Shown here piece by piece: positions 9,901 to 16,161 of a stretch of DNA of 41,623 nucleotides. Both the position numbers and the translations under genes were made by a program. How positions within the stretch are numbered: position 1 is the stretch's first letter; each line of letters begins with the position of its first letter. The notes under the pieces were generated by a model. The model was given only the letters and a program-made list of their open reading frames with translations. It ran no database searches and had not been told where the DNA came from. Source of the stretch: Bacillota bacterium (GTDB lineage Bacteria; Bacillota; Clostridia; Christensenellales; CAG-138); NCBI GenBank assembly GCA_023393045.1, contig JAEWMV010000154.1, forward strand, positions 1 to 41,623, written 5' to 3'.

Positions 9901-10468
9901 CTACGAGCTCACTAAGCATGGCGCGAAAAAGGAATGGGGCTACGAATATCTTGAGCGCGTTGCCAGGCACGAAAGCGGACACGCTTTCCTCTGCTACCTC
10001 GGCGGCAATACGCCATCCTATCTCACCATTGTGGCGCGTGGCGGTCATGGCGGCTATATGGAGCACTCCGCAAAGGATATGGGGCCTCTATCCACCAAGG
10101 AAGAGCTGTTGAACCGTATCCGCACGAGTCTTGGGGGACGCGCGGCTGAACTCGCCTACTACGGCGAGAAGGACGGCGTATCCACCGGCGCGTCCGGAGA
10201 TCTTGAACAAGCCACCCGTGTGGCGCAGGCTATGATCTGTAATTACGGCATGGACGAGGATTTTGGCCTCGGCGTCATGGGGCAACAGGAGGCCGCAAAC
10301 AGCCCGGAGGTCAAAAAGCGTATCAACGAGATACTCGGCGAAGAGATGCGCAACACTGTGGAACTCATTAAGACCAACAAACATCGCATCGATCGCATGG
10401 TGGACGCGCTCATGAAGAAGAACAAGCTCTCCGGCGAGGAAATGGAGGAGCTGCTAAGGGATGATTAA
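6992..10468 (+). CDS. Fused Clp-type AAA+ / FtsH-type AAA+ zinc metalloprotease
   Basis: A 1,158-residue protein with an unusual order. Residues 1-135 resemble paired Clp N-domain repeats (SPELLFLGILKLAEKRAEEF, then WAQDVLAAIL). A ClpB-D2-like AAA+ follows: Walker A GPPGVGKT (about 229-236), Walker B LLFDEIEKAH (about 294), sensor FTSNAG, and an arginine near 386. Residues about 505-655 look receiver-like (VRVVLLDV, RLPELPVYLLE, AGARGKLKEPDE). An FtsH-type AAA+ then begins: Walker A GPPGTGKT (about 767-774), pore loop KWQGSG, Walker B ILFIDEIDAVG, arginine fingers ALARRFDR. M41 protease follows with HESGH at 993-997 and a likely third zinc ligand, Asp1070 (GASGDLEQA). The FtsH half matches the normal cytosolic length, but the two FtsH transmembrane helices are missing, so the enzyme should be soluble. 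AAGGAGG precedes the ATG. It lies 38 bases after kinase copy 2, suggesting a joint operon. Predicted role: kinase-linked regulated proteolysis (inference). Confidence 0.88.
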   Translation: MDLSTSMKFVMMRAQSEAAAAKKSEVSPELLFLGILKLAEKRAEEFAPTSRHKAETNADIDAVRQQFAQKSIDSSRTRGLLRAVIAGGAHLGGEKELTECLVRSADLAGKRGESDLWAQDVLAAILACPSDAILQVCPLKKQGADKAEDAKDEPTGEANGAGEKTDEMSRDFLPALTSRIRHMRAKLLSTVHGQDHVVHAFTEGMFAAEVLAASDEKRKRPRAIFVFAGPPGVGKTFLAEQAAEALDIPFKRFDMSSFSDHQSYMSLIGFEKSYQGAKPGTLTGFVKKQPHSILLFDEIEKAHLNTIHLFLQILDAGRLADRFMDEDISFKDTIIIFTSNAGRSLYEGDARQNAAGVPRKTLINALETEKNPQTGQPFFPAAITSRMATGWPLLFNHLQAHHLDKISGGELSRFCQLFEKQYGIEAGFDELVPTALLFQEGGAADARTLRAQTELFFKNEVFKVCRLWGEDRFSTALSGIEKLRFTVETAKLAQDVRPLFFSDEKPELLLYGSPTFAARCREELPGYLIYDTQSVEEALTIAGEKDVRVVLLDVAERSVQDADAGFVTMETVYEGAQELVMSAGAFDFAPMAAGAIHDGSRLFRSLRERLPELPVYLLETEEFSIDAELLMSFVRAGARGKLKEPDEDFSVFEDQLTAICRELYMQGVAAKMASERKVLYFETAPKLSRDGKEIIVRLRDFSLKRATEADDSSSVLDDVEKPNIHFTDVIGAADAKEELKFFIDYLKNPKKFSAQGLKPPKGVLLYGPPGTGKTMLAKAMAGESDVAFIPAVASAFVTKWQGSGPEAVRELFKRARRYAPAILFIDEIDAVGRKRGQSNTSHGEEMALNALLTEMDGFSVDPKRPVFVLAATNFDVEEGQGGMGVIDPALARRFDRKILVDLPNADEREQFVRLYLKKNKTHTVTEEMIKRLASRAIGMSPANLASVFELANRMAVKAQKPLDDAILDEAYELTKHGAKKEWGYEYLERVARHESGHAFLCYLGGNTPSYLTIVARGGHGGYMEHSAKDMGPLSTKEELLNRIRTSLGGRAAELAYYGEKDGVSTGASGDLEQATRVAQAMICNYGMDEDFGLGVMGQQEAANSPEVKKRINEILGEEMRNTVELIKTNKHRIDRMVDALMKKNKLSGEEMEELLRDD

Positions 10469-10544
10469 GCTGCAACTTTAGCGGTAAGCGCGGCTGCGGA
10501 GATGTAGTACCATCCATGTATAGAGTACATAAGGAGGAACGAGT

Positions 10545-11510
10545 ATGAAACGGATATCAGCGGTATTACTCATCATCACGCTTATCGCTGCACTGACCGC
10601 CTGCACCAAGGCGCCAGCCGCAGGCAAAGAAGGATCGCCTTATCAAAATGTGCCGGCTTTATCGGCGGGCGACGATTTCAAGCTGGGGGATGAGACCTAT
10701 GCTCTTGAAAAATGGGTAACCTTGCCGGAGTATGACACGGATACCAAGATCGGCTATGGCCTTTGCTTCGTGCAAAAGGAGGGGATTGCGCCCATCGCTA
10801 TATCCGGCAGCAATTACACGAGCCTCATTGACATGAAGCTGGACATGGACGACGGCACTCTTGCCACCAGCAATATCAGCTTTATCGCTGTGGACGATGC
10901 GCCGGGCTATGCCGCCCGAGTGACATTTGAATTCGCCCTGCCCAAAGCTGCGGCTTTGCCTGAGAGCGGAACGATCTTCCACACGGGAGCGGACAAGGAG
11001 GAAAGAATAGATCTCTCCGCATTGGAGACCCCGGCGGGAGCGCCGTCGGCACCGCAGGAACAGTCTCAGCCCGCGGTAATGCCCGCTGACGATTATGAGG
11101 CCAAGAAACTGGCCGGCGAATGGTTGCTCACCGCCATCACCTTCCGTACCCCGGAGACGGATAACGGCATATTCAGCATGGATGCCACCATGGAAATATC
11201 CGAGGGCTTTGAATATGGACGAAACCTATCACTTCGAAACGATATGACTTTGATTGGTCTCATCGACCTGTCCGCGCTGATCGACGCTGTGAACGAGCTG
11301 CCCTTCAGCGTCACCGACCTCGATTTTAAGGACTACTCCGGCTGGGAGTATACAAACGGAGTCGTAACGCTCACTAAAAGCGGCCCCGAGCTCGCGGCGA
11401 GCTATGATGAAGCAAGCGAAGAATTGCGCCTTACCTGGAGCGGAACGGTACAGATCGATCCGGCCGGCGAGGTGTTGATGGATATAACAATGGTCTTCAA
11501 GGCCAAATAA
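10545..11510 (+). CDS. Putative lipoprotein of unknown function
   Basis: A 321-residue protein with a clear lipoprotein signal peptide: MKR, a hydrophobic core, then lipobox LTAC with the lipidated cysteine near residue 20. It should be anchored to the outer face of the membrane. A short low-complexity linker rich in Pro, Ala and Gln (about 165-180) separates two halves. The C-terminal half starts with LAGEWLLTAITF and reads as an antiparallel beta barrel or lipocalin-like fold, but I do not recognise the family. AAGGAGGAA lies 8 bases upstream of the ATG. Seventy-six bases without a gene separate it from the protease gene, and the next lipoprotein starts 18 bases after its stop, so the two lipoproteins are probably co-expressed. 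Confidence 0.8.
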   Translation: MKRISAVLLIITLIAALTACTKAPAAGKEGSPYQNVPALSAGDDFKLGDETYALEKWVTLPEYDTDTKIGYGLCFVQKEGIAPIAISGSNYTSLIDMKLDMDDGTLATSNISFIAVDDAPGYAARVTFEFALPKAAALPESGTIFHTGADKEERIDLSALETPAGAPSAPQEQSQPAVMPADDYEAKKLAGEWLLTAITFRTPETDNGIFSMDATMEISEGFEYGRNLSLRNDMTLIGLIDLSALIDAVNELPFSVTDLDFKDYSGWEYTNGVVTLTKSGPELAASYDEASEELRLTWSGTVQIDPAGEVLMDITMVFKAK

Positions 11511-11528
11511 TTTATGGAGGGAAACAAA

Positions 11529-13409
11529 ATGAAACGGATACTTGCAGCATTGCTGATCGTCGCGCTGGTCGCTTCGTTGGCTGCTTGCGCGGCAAAGCCC
11601 ACTGCGCCGCCGGAGTCCGAACCTACGCCCGAGTCAATCGTCGAGTTCAACGACCCCCTGCTGGAGGAGCTTGTTCGCAAGGCTATGAACAAGCCGGACG
11701 GCGATATCACACTTGCCGAGGCGGAGGCGGTCACGGAGCTGGAGCTCGGCATCGACTGGCAGCAGGAACCGGCTCCGAACTCGCAGATCAAGGACATTTC
11801 CGGCTTGGAGAATTTCAAAAACCTCGAAAACCTTAATCTGAATTTCCACGCAATAGAGGACATATCGCCGCTCTCCGGGCTTACTAAGCTCCGCTCCCTG
11901 TCGCTGGGCGGAAATCCGGTAGCCGATATAGCGCCGCTTTCGAACCTCACCGGGCTTGGTTCTCTGACGCTGTTCAACTGTCAGGCGAAGGACTATACCC
12001 CGCTTTCAAAGCTGAGCGGCCTGGGTATGCTGCTGCTGGAGTATTCAACGATAAGCGATGTGAGTATGCTCTCCGGGCTTACGGAGCTTTGGTGGCTTAG
12101 CCTTGCAACCACGCAGGTAAGCGACGTCTCCCCCCTGTCGACACTCGTTAATCTCAGGCAGTTGCAGTTAGCGGGATGCCCTATCACCGATTACTCGCCT
12201 CTGGCCGAGATATACCCGAATCTTGAAGAAAAAGACTTCGAGATACCTTCCAAGCTGATGGACATATTCAGCGCCGAGTTCAATCCTTATGGCATGGACA
12301 GTCCGGCGACCGTGTTTGAGGCGTCCTTCAACAAGAGTCCGGACAACGCTCAGTTCGTGCTCTCCATGACAGGCAGCGGGAATATGTACGCCTGCGTAGC
12401 CTATCAGGCGGACGCTGCGGGGCTCTCCGAGGAGGAGAAGCAAGAGCGCATCAATGAATACCTTGAGGGCGGCTTCTGCCAGATCCGCGGCACAGACGGC
12501 CGCGTCGTGGATATCAAACGGGCTATACCCGAGGATGACCGCTACGAGTATGTGGAGGCGGACGGTCAGCACGGGCAGAACGGAGCGGGCTGCGTTATCG
12601 ACGTTACATATTTCATAGACGATGCCAACATCGAGAGGTACACTCAACTCGTGCGGGACAATTACAGCGTGGACGCGCTTGCGCCCATTGCAGATTTCTT
12701 TGATACGAATACCGATTTTGCTGAGTGTGGCATAACTGTAAACGTCTATAAGGATGAAGCCCATGCCTATGTCGTTTATCGTCTACCCGACGTAAACGCT
12801 GTGATGCAGGAAATGCAGGGAGGCGGCGATGCTCCGTGGTGGGAGTGGAACGGTATGACGCAGACAGCCATGATGTATGACGGCGTGGACAGCAAGCTGA
12901 CCTTCGACACCGAGGGCGGAGCCATAACCGTCGATCAGCTTCACGCAGAGCTCAGCGCACAGCCCGCCGCCGAGGGCTCGCTTAGCGCTATGGGTTTCGG
13001 CTTTGATGATGCGGGCGTATGCGGCGTATACGAGGATCGCATGCCGCACTATAAGTCCGTCGCAATAGCAAGACCGGAATGGGGCGAACACCCCGACGGC
13101 TGGAACATCGAGTTCATGGACACCGATATTAAGGGTTACAGCCTGCGTATCGAGTATCACGCCGAAGACGGCAGGTATCATATATCGCTGGATAAAGACG
13201 GCGAGAGCTGCTCCTATGACTACTATCGCGAAAAGGATCAATACGGCTGGGAACACCCCGACATTGAGACCGTGCACAGGATGTTCGGGGACGCCTTTGA
13301 TTCTGAGGGCAAAGAGCTGTATTACCCCGCGCTTGCGCACTTTGAGCAGTTTGTACAGGAGCACTTCGGCATGAGCGTTGACGAGCTGTACGCGGCTCCG
13401 AAGCAATAA
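11529..13409 (+). CDS. Leucine-rich-repeat lipoprotein
   Basis: A 626-residue exported lipoprotein. The signal peptide starts MKRILAALLIV and ends in lipobox LAAC. Residues about 85-230 contain roughly six internalin/SDS22-type leucine-rich repeats (DISGLENFKNLENLNLN, DISPLSGLTKLRSLSLG, DIAPLSNLTGLGSLTLF and further units), a scaffold that normally binds proteins. Residues about 235-626 form a large region I do not recognise, rich in acidic and aromatic residues and ending AAPKQ. No sortase signal or transmembrane helix is seen. I place the start at the ATG at 11529, 7 bases after GGAGGG, rather than at the ATG at 11514, because this puts the signal peptide directly at the N-terminus. The gene follows the other lipoprotein by 18 bases. 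A surface receptor or sensor feeding the cytosolic kinases is possible but unproven. Confidence 0.85.
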   Translation: MKRILAALLIVALVASLAACAAKPTAPPESEPTPESIVEFNDPLLEELVRKAMNKPDGDITLAEAEAVTELELGIDWQQEPAPNSQIKDISGLENFKNLENLNLNFHAIEDISPLSGLTKLRSLSLGGNPVADIAPLSNLTGLGSLTLFNCQAKDYTPLSKLSGLGMLLLEYSTISDVSMLSGLTELWWLSLATTQVSDVSPLSTLVNLRQLQLAGCPITDYSPLAEIYPNLEEKDFEIPSKLMDIFSAEFNPYGMDSPATVFEASFNKSPDNAQFVLSMTGSGNMYACVAYQADAAGLSEEEKQERINEYLEGGFCQIRGTDGRVVDIKRAIPEDDRYEYVEADGQHGQNGAGCVIDVTYFIDDANIERYTQLVRDNYSVDALAPIADFFDTNTDFAECGITVNVYKDEAHAYVVYRLPDVNAVMQEMQGGGDAPWWEWNGMTQTAMMYDGVDSKLTFDTEGGAITVDQLHAELSAQPAAEGSLSAMGFGFDDAGVCGVYEDRMPHYKSVAIARPEWGEHPDGWNIEFMDTDIKGYSLRIEYHAEDGRYHISLDKDGESCSYDYYREKDQYGWEHPDIETVHRMFGDAFDSEGKELYYPALAHFEQFVQEHFGMSVDELYAAPKQ

Positions 13410-13435
13410 GCACCAAGCACTGCAACTTTCTCCGG

Positions 13436-13500
13436 AAACGCTCGCTTCATCGCGTGTTACGCTGTGAATATAAAGCAACCACGTTGTGTTGCGAGCGTTT
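13436..13500 (+). promoter_or_regulatory. Long inverted repeat in the leader of the phosphoesterase gene
   Basis: Perfect 10-base arms, AAACGCTCGC at 13436-13445 and GCGAGCGTTT at 13491-13500, flank a 45-base loop. The right arm runs into a T stretch and then directly into the GGAGGTG ribosome binding site at 13503-13509. The arrangement could act as a terminator or attenuator, or it could mask the ribosome binding site. This is a reading of symmetry only. Confidence 0.45.
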
Positions 13501-13515
13501 TTGGAGGTGCTTTGG

Positions 13516-14397
13516 ATGATATACATTACTGGCGACACCCACGCGGATTTTTCAAGGCTGTATCGGGTTCCATTCTCTCACGTCGAGGAGTGGGAGCAAG
13601 GTACAGATCCGCATTATGTGATTATTTGCGGCGATTTTGGCGGTGTGTGGAACGAAAGCATGCAGCAGGCCGCAGAACTCGACAAGCTGAACGACAGGCC
13701 GTTTACCATATTGTTTTTAGATGGCAATCATGAGAACTATGATCTGCTTGCCACCTATCCTGTGGAGAACTGGCACGGCGGCAAGGTACAGGCAATACGT
13801 AAGAACGTGCTGCATCTCATGCGGGGACAGATATACGAGATCGAAGGGCAGACGTTCTTCATCATGGGCGGCGCGGCCTGCCATGACACTTATAACGGCG
13901 TGCTGGATATGGACGATCCTGAATTCACGCAAAAGTACCAACGCCTCAAAAACGCGCGCAAGTTCTTTCGTATCAATCATCTAAGCTGGTGGGAGCAGGA
14001 ACTTCCCACCGAGAGCGAGATCAGCGCGGCATATGAAACGCTCTGCGCATACGGAAAAAAGGTGGATTATGTGCTCAGCCACTGCGCGCCAAGTAAAATG
14101 CAAAGGCGAATCCAAGCCAGGATCGGCGACAGTACCCATCCAAAGAACGCGCTGACAGAGTTCCTGCAATGGGTGTACAACGAGTGTGAATTCAAGCACT
14201 GGTACTGCGGGCATTATCATCAACCAAGGGATATAACGCGCTGCTTTCATGTGGTATATGAGAACATTGTACGGTTGGATGGTGATATGCAAGCTTCCGA
14301 CGATGAAGTTGAGTCAAGAAATGAGGACTTTCTTGATAGGATAAGGGCGTTACTCTCACAGAACAGTAAAACCACTGGTGGTAACTGCCGATTATAG
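13516..14397 (+). CDS. Calcineurin-like metallophosphoesterase
   Basis: A 293-residue soluble protein with the metal-binding motifs of the metallophosphoesterase superfamily in order: GDTHADF near the N-terminus, CGDFGGVW, DGNHENYD, SHCAP and CGHYHQ. Family members hydrolyse phosphomono- or diesters with two metal ions. The motifs do not match the PPP protein-phosphatase signature (GDxVDRG, RGNHE), so a protein phosphatase role is not favoured by sequence, although the kinase neighbours make it worth testing. The ATG at 13516 sits 6 bases after GGAGGTG and starts MIYITGDTHAD, as is usual for the family; an upstream ATG at 13486 would add ten residues before the first beta strand and overlap the leader hairpin. 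It is followed after 32 bases by the pseudokinase gene. Confidence 0.88.
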   Translation: MIYITGDTHADFSRLYRVPFSHVEEWEQGTDPHYVIICGDFGGVWNESMQQAAELDKLNDRPFTILFLDGNHENYDLLATYPVENWHGGKVQAIRKNVLHLMRGQIYEIEGQTFFIMGGAACHDTYNGVLDMDDPEFTQKYQRLKNARKFFRINHLSWWEQELPTESEISAAYETLCAYGKKVDYVLSHCAPSKMQRRIQARIGDSTHPKNALTEFLQWVYNECEFKHWYCGHYHQPRDITRCFHVVYENIVRLDGDMQASDDEVESRNEDFLDRIRALLSQNSKTTGGNCRL

Positions 14398-14429
14398 TCG
14401 ACAATCTGAAGCAGACAAGGAGGATGACC

Positions 14430-15380
14430 ATGAAAGACAAACTGAATAATGGCATCCTTTATGTCGGCCAAACCTCTGATACTACAGCTGCTGACAGGAA
14501 CGCTTCCGGTGAGGATCCTAACCGGAAGCGATATATCCAGTTACGGCGAATCGAATCAGAGCCACCGTTTGATGTATTTAAGGTTAGGGATACCTTGAGC
14601 GGAAGTTATGCCACCATGATGTGTCTGGACGGCAAAAGCAAACACGATAATGACGCAAAGATGCGCTTGCATAAGCGAGGCATCAACAGCGTTTATGCAG
14701 CTAATAGTGATAAGATATCGCAAAACATCGTCCAATGGAATACTCCAACACGCCATGGTCATGATGCTCTATTCCTTTTGACCGAGCAACCGTATGGTCG
14801 AAGTCTGTCAAAATGGCATAAACTGCATCCGATTTCGGACGAGGCCACGGCGTTGCTTCTCATTGGTCAACTGTTGAATGCTCTTGACGCAGTACACTCC
14901 GTTGGAATGCTAATTACTGAGAAGAATCCATCAGAAACAGAACAGCGTACATCGCTGGTGCATCGTTCGGTAGGGCCAGACAGCATTCGAATCGTTGAGT
15001 GCGACGACAAGCTTACTTTACTATTAGATAACTTCGAGAATGCAATTCCGGTTCAGACACCTGCTGACAATCAGTTTTGTGGAACTGCCGCATTTTCACC
15101 ACGGCAGCAGCTTCTCGATGCTCGACATCCTCACCCTGCATGGGATGTATGGGCGGCCGCTGCATGCCTATACTATCTCCTCACGGGCAAATTTCCGCGA
15201 GAGTTTTCGGAAAACCGATGGAAATGCTTGGCGGAGAACAAACCTATTCCTTTGCTTGAACGACGCTCTGACATATCGCCAAGACTTGCAGCAGTGATCG
15301 ATCTCGCGCTGGATGACACGAATGGTTTGCATTATCAAACAGCCGACGCTCTTCGAAAAGCACTGCATTCAGTAATGTGA
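14430..15380 (+). CDS. Kinase-fold protein lacking catalytic residues (pseudokinase)
   Basis: A 316-residue protein with a recognisable but degraded Hanks fold. The catalytic loop reads HRSVGPDS (178-185) where active kinases have HRDxKPxN, so the catalytic Asp, Lys and Asn are all replaced. The glycine loop is not recognisable and the VAIK lysine is missing (SYATMMCLDG). DFG is changed to DNFE (Asp200). C-lobe landmarks persist: GTAAFSPRQQ at the APE position and DVWAAAACLYYLLTGKFPR for helices F-G. It is therefore probably a scaffold or allosteric regulator of the active kinases (inference). AAGGAGG at 14417-14423 directs translation to the ATG at 14430, 6 bases away; the ATG at 14424 abuts it. 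The gene is visibly richer in A+T than its neighbours. A terminator follows. Confidence 0.8.
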   Translation: MKDKLNNGILYVGQTSDTTAADRNASGEDPNRKRYIQLRRIESEPPFDVFKVRDTLSGSYATMMCLDGKSKHDNDAKMRLHKRGINSVYAANSDKISQNIVQWNTPTRHGHDALFLLTEQPYGRSLSKWHKLHPISDEATALLLIGQLLNALDAVHSVGMLITEKNPSETEQRTSLVHRSVGPDSIRIVECDDKLTLLLDNFENAIPVQTPADNQFCGTAAFSPRQQLLDARHPHPAWDVWAAAACLYYLLTGKFPREFSENRWKCLAENKPIPLLERRSDISPRLAAVIDLALDDTNGLHYQTADALRKALHSVM

Positions 15381-15410
15381 ATCGCGACAAACTAATATCA
15401 ATCTTTGGTT

Positions 15411-15451
15411 GGTGTAGCAGTAAATCAGACTGCTGCACCTTCGTTGTTTTT
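15411..15451 (+). terminator. Rho-independent terminator after the pseudokinase
   Basis: GGTGTAGCAG and CTGCTGCACC form a 10-base stem with one G-U pair around a 9-base loop, followed by TTCG and TTGTTTTT. It lies 30 bases after the stop codon and probably ends the cargo transcript. Confidence 0.75.
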
Positions 15452-15709
15452 ACCATGGCTCAAAAGTGTAATTAGTGTCAACTGCACAACGACAATAAAC
15501 GCGCAAAAGAGCAAAACCGGCCAAGGTGAGCGCTCAACGAAAGACGAATCTCCGCCCACAGACGCGCTGACGAAAAATAGACAAAAAGAAGCTTAAGCCT
15601 CTTTCGGAGATTCATGGTCAGAACGACCAAGCGCACGGCAGAGCCCTCTCTTTCCTCCGATGGTCAGCGGCTATCCATCTGGCCGGCAACCAGATCCATG
15701 AGCACATAA

Positions 15710-15728
15710 ATACGGATGGCATCCGTAT
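15710..15728. repeat. 19-base palindrome
   Basis: ATACGGATG and CATCCGTAT flank a single central base, giving perfect 9-base arms. It may be a protein-binding site for the integration module. Function not known. Confidence 0.4.
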
Positions 15729-15894
15729 GCGCGATGATCCATCGGGGGGACAATGATACTTCCGTAAACCGCGGCCCGGCCACAGTGAAGGCGGGGGGAT
15801 GAGATTTCCATGGACCTGCCAGCCACAGGCGGAGGGCAGCTGCATTTCTAATTCTCTTGAGTAATCTATTCTGTTGCTTTCCAGTGCCGTTTGG

Positions 15895-15913
15895 TGTGTA
15901 ATATATATACACA
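15895..15913. promoter_or_regulatory. Palindromic candidate operator overlapping a possible -10 box
   Basis: TGTGTA and TACACA flank the A/T core ATATATA, 34 bases before the start of the excisionase-like gene. The core contains TAATAT and TATATA, plausible -10 boxes. No convincing -35 was seen. Repressor control of the excision genes is an inference. Confidence 0.4.
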
Positions 15914-15946
15914 GTCCTGCGGATTACTGGAGTTAGGAGGTGCAAA

Positions 15947-16141
15947 ATGGGTAATCCACAGGATAATAAAGTCGCTAAAAGAGTCTATTCGGTAGAGGAA
16001 ATCGCTGAGATTCTGTGTATCAGCCGATCTGCCGCATATGACTTGGTCAAGAAGGGTGAATTCAAGACAGTGCGGATCGGCGCAACAATTCGCATATCAA
16101 AGCCATCCTTCGACGCATGGTTGGACAGCCGAGAAATCTAA
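15947..16141 (+). CDS. Excisionase-like helix-turn-helix protein
   Basis: A 64-residue protein matching the short MerR/excisionase-type HTH fold: YSVEEIAEILCISRSAAYDL is the helix-turn-helix and VRIGATIRISKPSFDAWLDS the wing and C-terminal helix. Such proteins act as recombination directionality factors (Xis) or as regulators of integrative elements. It lies 20 bases before the integrase gene in the same direction, the usual xis-int pairing. A TAGGAGGTG ribosome binding site precedes the ATG. A regulator rather than a true excisionase cannot be excluded. Confidence 0.85.
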   Translation: MGNPQDNKVAKRVYSVEEIAEILCISRSAAYDLVKKGEFKTVRIGATIRISKPSFDAWLDSREI

Positions 16142-16161
16142 TCATGTAAAGGAGTTATGAA

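Larger units (their letters stand above)
15452..15946. other. Gene-poor stretch before the integration genes
   Basis: About 495 bases without a convincing gene. Short open frames exist on both strands but have no ribosome binding site and no recognisable product. Two short palindromes (listed separately) and an A+T-rich end near 15,840-15,915 suggest a control region for the excisionase and integrase genes. No clear copy of the tRNA-Arg 3' end was seen here. Confidence 0.4.

Noticed and set aside
15405..15596. Short + strand frame after the pseudokinase
   Set aside because: It begins at a non-ATG codon inside the terminator hairpin and its product shows no family features.
15618..15945. Minus-strand open frames left of the excisionase gene
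   Set aside because: They lack ribosome binding sites and have Trp/Pro/Arg-rich translations with no recognisable family; probably chance frames or unidentifiable remnants.
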